In this document: positions 14,753 through 17,801 of the stretch, piece by piece
Layout: each line of letters begins with the position of its first letter
Numbering within the stretch: the stretch's first letter is position 1
NCBI GenBank assembly: GCA_934465125.1
Contig: CAKSKO010000006.1
Coordinates: 1 to 17,801, forward strand
Reading direction: 5' to 3'
Length of the DNA stretch: 17,801 nucleotides
Source: an uncultured Eubacteriales bacterium
GTDB taxonomy: Bacteria > Bacillota > Clostridia > Oscillospirales > Acutalibacteraceae
Position numbers and translations under genes: made by a program
The notes under the pieces: generated by a model
The model's database searches: none
The model's input: the letters and a program-made list of their open reading frames with translations, nothing else
What the model was told of the DNA's origin: nothing

Positions 14753-15010
14753 TTATTTCTCCCCTAACAGTATTTTTAATAACTGCTGTGCCTGCGGTGT
14801 TGCTAAGAGCTTATCCGCGGCATCTTTATCAGAAAGAACTTTTTGAAGATTGTGTGCGTCTTTGGGGTTAAGATTTTCAAACACATTTGAAAAATTGTTC
14901 GTTTGTGCGGCAGATTTTAACTCTTCGGGGCTGGTGCCCAATTGTTTTGACACAGAGTTTAATAAATTTTCAACTTGATTATTATTTTGTTTATTGTTAT
15001 TTGTTGACAT
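14753..15010 (-). CDS. Unknown small protein A, first of a three-gene cassette
   Basis: An 85-residue acidic/neutral helical protein, starting with an Asn/Gln-rich tail (STNNNKQNNNQ), then VENLLNSVSKQLGTSPEELK, a linker with NVFENLNPKDAHNLQKVLSD and a closing ATPQAQQLLKILLGEK. No family is recognised; the LGTSPEELK... and LLxxPQAQQLLKxLLG patterns resemble the helix starts of protein B (NNPEALEQIKGL), hinting at a shared short-helix repeat. I chose ATG 15010, with AGGTGGT 7 bases upstream; the frame extends to GTG 15022, but that lies on the ribosome site. It is divergent from the YfcE-type gene. Confidence 0.7.
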   Translation of the reverse strand: MSTNNNKQNNNQVENLLNSVSKQLGTSPEELKSAAQTNNFSNVFENLNPKDAHNLQKVLSDKDAADKLLATPQAQQLLKILLGEK

Positions 15011-15141
15011 CATTATCACCACCTGCTATATATTATGAAGAACATTCTAAAAGTATGAAACTGATTATCTTTCTTACCATTCTATTCAGAAAGGGATTTG
15101 GTGGTGAGAAGGGATTAAGGAAAGCGATAAGGAGCAGAAAA

Positions 15142-15609
15142 ATGAGGATTCTTGTTTGTTCAGATACCCATGGAGATTTTTATGCGTTAAATCAGGCAAT
15201 TAGTGAGCAGCCGGAGGCGGAGATTATTATTCATTTAGGAGATGGAGCAGAAGAAGCAGAAGAAATGAGAGCGATCTATCCTGACCGCATGGTGATTCAG
15301 GTCAAAGGCAACGGCGATTTTGGCTCAAGGTATCCTCTAGTAGACGAGTATCTTTTGGCTGGAAAGCATGTATTGATGACACACGGACACCTCTATGGAG
15401 TTAAAACAGAACTTTATACGCTTTATCTTCTGGCAAAAGAAAAGAATATAGATCTGTTGTTGTTTGGACATACCCATCAGGCGTTCCAGGACTATCAGAA
15501 TGGACTCTACGTTTTGAATCCAGGAACCTTAAAGGGAGTAAATGCCACCTACGGAATTGTTGATATCACGCAAAGCGGCATTATTACAAATATTATTACT
15601 TTGAGATAA
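15142..15609 (+). CDS. YfcE/MJ0936-type metallophosphoesterase
   Basis: A 155-residue cytosolic two-metal phosphodiesterase of the YfcE/VPS29 family. All metal ligands are visible: SDTHG (7-11; Asp8, His10), HLGDG (31-35; Asp34), GNGD (56-59), THGH (80-83) and GHTH (109-112). NPGTLKG near residue 127 is also typical. Members hydrolyse phosphodiester model substrates; the natural substrate is usually unknown. The start is ATG 15142, with AAGGAG at 15129-15134 and 7-base spacing. The frame is open to an ATG at 14887, but that would run antisense into the divergent gene and lacks family similarity. The gene often sits beside rdgB or rph in Clostridia, but neither is present here. Confidence 0.92.
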   Translation: MRILVCSDTHGDFYALNQAISEQPEAEIIIHLGDGAEEAEEMRAIYPDRMVIQVKGNGDFGSRYPLVDEYLLAGKHVLMTHGHLYGVKTELYTLYLLAKEKNIDLLLFGHTHQAFQDYQNGLYVLNPGTLKGVNATYGIVDITQSGIITNIITLR

Positions 15610-15674
15610 TAATTGGATGAGTCGAGATCCAAAAAATTTTAAGAATAACATTTCGCCTCCTTTTTTATTAAAAA

Positions 15675-15718
15675 TACAAAGGCCTTAAGGCAAGCTAAGC
15701 TGCCTTAAGGCCTTTTAA
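15675..15718. terminator. Strong bidirectional terminator
   Basis: A perfect 15-bp stem, AAAGGCCTTAAGGCA (15678-15692) with TGCCTTAAGGCCTTT (15701-15715), around an 8-base loop. It lies between the convergent phosphodiesterase and malic enzyme genes and has T-rich tails in both directions. Confidence 0.9.
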
Positions 15719-15734
15719 AAGGAAATATTTTAGA

Positions 15735-16898
15735 TCAGGATATGGTAGAATGAGCGGCCGACTCGCAGGCTTTTGCAACAGCTTTTACAATCCGTGGATC
15801 GAAAGCGTCTGGCAGGATATAATCCGGGCGAAGATCTTTTTGACAAACCAATCCGGCCAGTGCAAGTGATGCGGCTGTTTTCATCTTCTGTGTAATTTCG
15901 GAGGCTCTAGCGTCGAGTGCACCACGGAAAACGCCTGGAAACGCTAAAACATTGTTGATCTGGTTTGAGAAATCCGACCGGCCTGTTCCCACTACCGCAG
16001 CTCCCGCAGAAAGTGCTAGATCTGGCATGATTTCAGGGATGGGGTTTGCCAGCGCAAAAACGATCGGATCCTGGGCCATTGAAGAGATCATCTCTTTTGT
16101 AACGATCCCGGGAGCGGAGACGCCGATGAAAACGTCGGCGCCTTTCAGAGCGTCTGCCAACGAGCCTGTCTGATGCTCGAGGTTTGTTTTTAGAAGCAGT
16201 GCTCGTTGTTCCGGATTCAGGCCCGTGCAGCCTTTTGATAAGATTCCCGACCGATCAACAAGAGTCAAACGGGAAAAGCCCATTTGCAGCAGATGCTTTG
16301 CAATGGCGATCCCTGCTGCTCCAGCTCCGCTGATGACAATCCGAACAGCGTCGCGGGATTTATTTGTCACCTTTAACGCGTTGATCAGAGCTGCTGCAAC
16401 AACAATCGCTGTTCCGTGTTGATCGTCGTGGAAAACAGGGATGTCACAGAGTTCTTTTAACCTTCTCTCGATTTCAAAGCAACGCGGCGCGGAGATATCT
16501 TCTAAATTGATCCCGCCGAAGCTGTCGGAAAGCAAAAATACTGTTCTGACAATTTCATCAATATCGTTGGAACGGATACAAAGGGGGATCGCGTCGATAT
16601 CGGCAAACGCTTTGAACAACACGCATTTTCCTTCCATAACGGGCATTCCAGCAGAAGGTCCGACATCTCCAAGTCCTAAAACGGCGGATCCATCTGTTAC
16701 CACGGCAACCGTATTCCACTTCCTTGTCAAAGAATAAGACAGATCTTTGTTGTCGCGGATTGCAAGGCAAGGCGCCGCGACCCCCGGAGTATAGCATAAA
16801 GAGAGATCCTCTCGGCTTTTTGCAGGGACTCTCGCACAGACTTCTAATTTTCCCTTCCAAAGAGCATGCTGTTTTAAAGATTGCTCCCCGATGTCCAT
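15735..16898 (-). CDS. Malic enzyme (malate dehydrogenase, oxaloacetate-decarboxylating)
   Basis: A 387-residue cytosolic enzyme of the short bacterial malic enzyme class: L-malate is oxidised and decarboxylated to pyruvate and CO2 with NAD(P)+. Visible are SLCYTPGVAAPC (33-44) with catalytic Tyr36, GLGDVGPSAGMPVMEGK (75-91) with Lys91, the metal ligands Glu133-Asp134 in INLEDIS and Asp159 in HDDQHGT (157-163), and the dinucleotide fold GAGAAG (192-197). No C-terminal phosphotransacetylase domain is present, unlike E. coli MaeB. A malolactic or oxaloacetate-specific role cannot be excluded. It starts at ATG 16898 with GAGGAGG 8 bases upstream and its own promoter. Confidence 0.95.
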   Translation of the reverse strand: MDIGEQSLKQHALWKGKLEVCARVPAKSREDLSLCYTPGVAAPCLAIRDNKDLSYSLTRKWNTVAVVTDGSAVLGLGDVGPSAGMPVMEGKCVLFKAFADIDAIPLCIRSNDIDEIVRTVFLLSDSFGGINLEDISAPRCFEIERRLKELCDIPVFHDDQHGTAIVVAAALINALKVTNKSRDAVRIVISGAGAAGIAIAKHLLQMGFSRLTLVDRSGILSKGCTGLNPEQRALLLKTNLEHQTGSLADALKGADVFIGVSAPGIVTKEMISSMAQDPIVFALANPIPEIMPDLALSAGAAVVGTGRSDFSNQINNVLAFPGVFRGALDARASEITQKMKTAASLALAGLVCQKDLRPDYILPDAFDPRIVKAVAKACESAAHSTIS

Positions 16899-16929
16899 AG
16901 TAACAACCTCCTCATTTCATTAAAACAAT

Positions 16930-16958
16930 ATTTTACTATATTACGATCAGGCTGTAAA
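16930..16958 (-). promoter_or_regulatory. Promoter of the malic enzyme gene
   Basis: On the minus strand TTTACA (16958-16953) and TAAAAT (16935-16930) are separated by 17 bases. Expected start near 16923, about 25 bases before the ATG, with the ribosome site in between. Confidence 0.6.
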
Positions 16959-17016
16959 GCAGGACAAGCAATCTAACCAAGAGAAATTGGATTACAATAA
17001 AAGGAGAGGACTCATC

Positions 17017-17801
17017 ATGACAAACAAGAACAATACAATGCAAGCAAGGAAAAAGGTATCTATCGTATTAAAGAAATTGGGTATCCCTTTGTTTGGCGTC
17101 TGCTCTTTTGAAAAACTGGAACAGGACTTGATTTCTTGCCGGGCGAAGTCTCGTCTGCCCCAATATGCGAAATCAGTAATTTGTATGTTATTCCCATACC
17201 GATTGGAGATCAAAAAACGCAACCTTTCCCGATATGCTGTGATAAGAGATTATCACGATGTTGTGATGGGATATCTAAAAAAAGCATGCTTGAATCTGCA
17301 AAAAGAGTATCCCAACAACCAATTTGTGCCGTTTTGTGATAACTCTCCGATTCCGGAAAAGAAAGCCGCTTTACTTTCCGGATTGGGTGTAATGGGAGAT
17401 AACCAATTACTGATTAACCAGGAGTATGGTTCTTATGTATTTATCGGAGAAATTGTGACAGACCTTTTGATTGAACCAAACGACGCCGAACCCAAAGGAT
17501 GTCTTCATTGCGGGGTGTGCAGGAGGTCGTGCCCGACAGGGGCTCTTTTAGAAGATGGGTTTCAAAAAGAAAATTGTTTATCTTTTTTAACGCAGAAGAA
17601 AAAGGAGCTAACCTATCAGGAGGAGCGGTGGATTAAAAAGGGCGGCTCAATCTGGGGATGCGATATTTGTCAGGATTGTTGCCCACTCAATCAAACAGCA
17701 AAAACTACAAAGATAAAAGAGTTTTTGGAAGGATTGCATCCGATTATCAAAATTGGTGATTATGACCGTCTACAAAATAGAGCTTTTGCATGGCGACCAA
17801 A
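17017..17801 (+). CDS. QueG-like double 4Fe-4S cluster protein (partial, cut by window end)
   Basis: An open frame from ATG 17017 (AAGGAGAGG at 17001-17009) runs to the window edge, 261 codons so far. It resembles epoxyqueuosine reductase QueG, which reduces epoxyqueuosine to queuosine in tRNA. Visible are NLSRYAVIRDYHDVV (like RYAxGRDYH of QueG), DNSPIPEKKAALLSGLGVMG (matching the DSAPVLE...GLGWIG region with the conserved Asp), a first cluster motif CLHCGVCRRSCPTGAL and a second CDICQDCCPLNQ. The family tends to need cobalamin. Several usual residues differ (IPEK for VLER), so it may be one of the shorter clostridial relatives of uncertain substrate rather than true QueG. The C-terminus is not seen. 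Confidence 0.85.
   Translation, partial: MTNKNNTMQARKKVSIVLKKLGIPLFGVCSFEKLEQDLISCRAKSRLPQYAKSVICMLFPYRLEIKKRNLSRYAVIRDYHDVVMGYLKKACLNLQKEYPNNQFVPFCDNSPIPEKKAALLSGLGVMGDNQLLINQEYGSYVFIGEIVTDLLIEPNDAEPKGCLHCGVCRRSCPTGALLEDGFQKENCLSFLTQKKKELTYQEERWIKKGGSIWGCDICQDCCPLNQTAKTTKIKEFLEGLHPIIKIGDYDRLQNRAFAWRP

Noticed and set aside
15031..15059. Possible sporulation-type promoter (TTCATA, 16 bases, CATAATA on minus) before the three-gene cassette
   Set aside because: The -10 resembles sigma-F/G sites, but the -35 and spacing are imperfect and the start would fall on the ribosome site. Too weak to call, though worth recalling if the cassette proves spore-linked.
14887..15141. 85-residue N-terminal extension of the phosphodiesterase
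   Set aside because: It runs antisense into the divergent cassette gene; the ATG at 15142 has a proper ribosome site and begins exactly at the family's MRILVCSDTHG.
16993..16998. TACAAT as -10 for the QueG-like gene
   Set aside because: A start 7 bases downstream would fall inside the ribosome site, and no -35 is visible at the right distance.

Overview
The window looks like a chromosomal segment of a low-GC Gram-positive anaerobe, most likely a Clostridia member of the Oscillospiraceae/Ruminococcaceae type. This is inferred from strong AGGAGG-type ribosome sites, sigma-A style promoters (several with extended -10), TTG and GTG starts, a DegV protein, an AGCS alanine symporter, a BmrCD-like ABC exporter and a short ProB without a PUA domain. 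The genus cannot be fixed from sequence alone. No rRNA, tRNA, CRISPR array, insertion sequence or phage gene was seen.

Layout: (1) 1-1180, plus strand: tail of an unknown gene, a TM2-domain membrane protein and a small lipoprotein, closed by a bidirectional terminator. (2) 1203-2591, minus: sodium/alanine symporter with a hairpin beside its ribosome site. (3) 2774-6591, minus: a three-gene unit of two ABC half-transporters, which carry the signature of a heterodimeric exporter with one degenerate ATP site, followed by a small HTH regulator broken by a one-base deletion in an A run. (4) 6843-7046, plus: an intact small XRE regulator divergent from the exporter. (5) 7106-9297, minus: a DegV fatty-acid-binding protein and a pyridoxal/pyridoxamine kinase. 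The DegV promoter is framed by a perfect 10-bp inverted repeat. The kinase has a leader of about 255 nt. (6) 9476-10144, minus: a left-handed beta-helix (GlmU-like) protein. (7) 10371-13902, plus: a gtrA-proB-proA-unknown unit, combining a GtrA membrane protein, the first two proline biosynthesis enzymes and a single-pass membrane protein of unknown function. (8) 13983-15010, minus: a tightly packed cassette of three small proteins I cannot assign. (9) 15142-15609, plus: YfcE-type phosphodiesterase. (10) 15735-16898, minus: malic enzyme. (11) 17017 to the window end, plus: a QueG-like double 4Fe-4S protein, cut by the window edge.

Most genes are housekeeping or transport functions in short transcription units separated by clear hairpin terminators at convergent junctions. 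The least explained parts are the three-gene cassette at 13983-15010, the membrane protein following proA, the kinase leader, the DegV promoter repeat and the frameshifted regulator.
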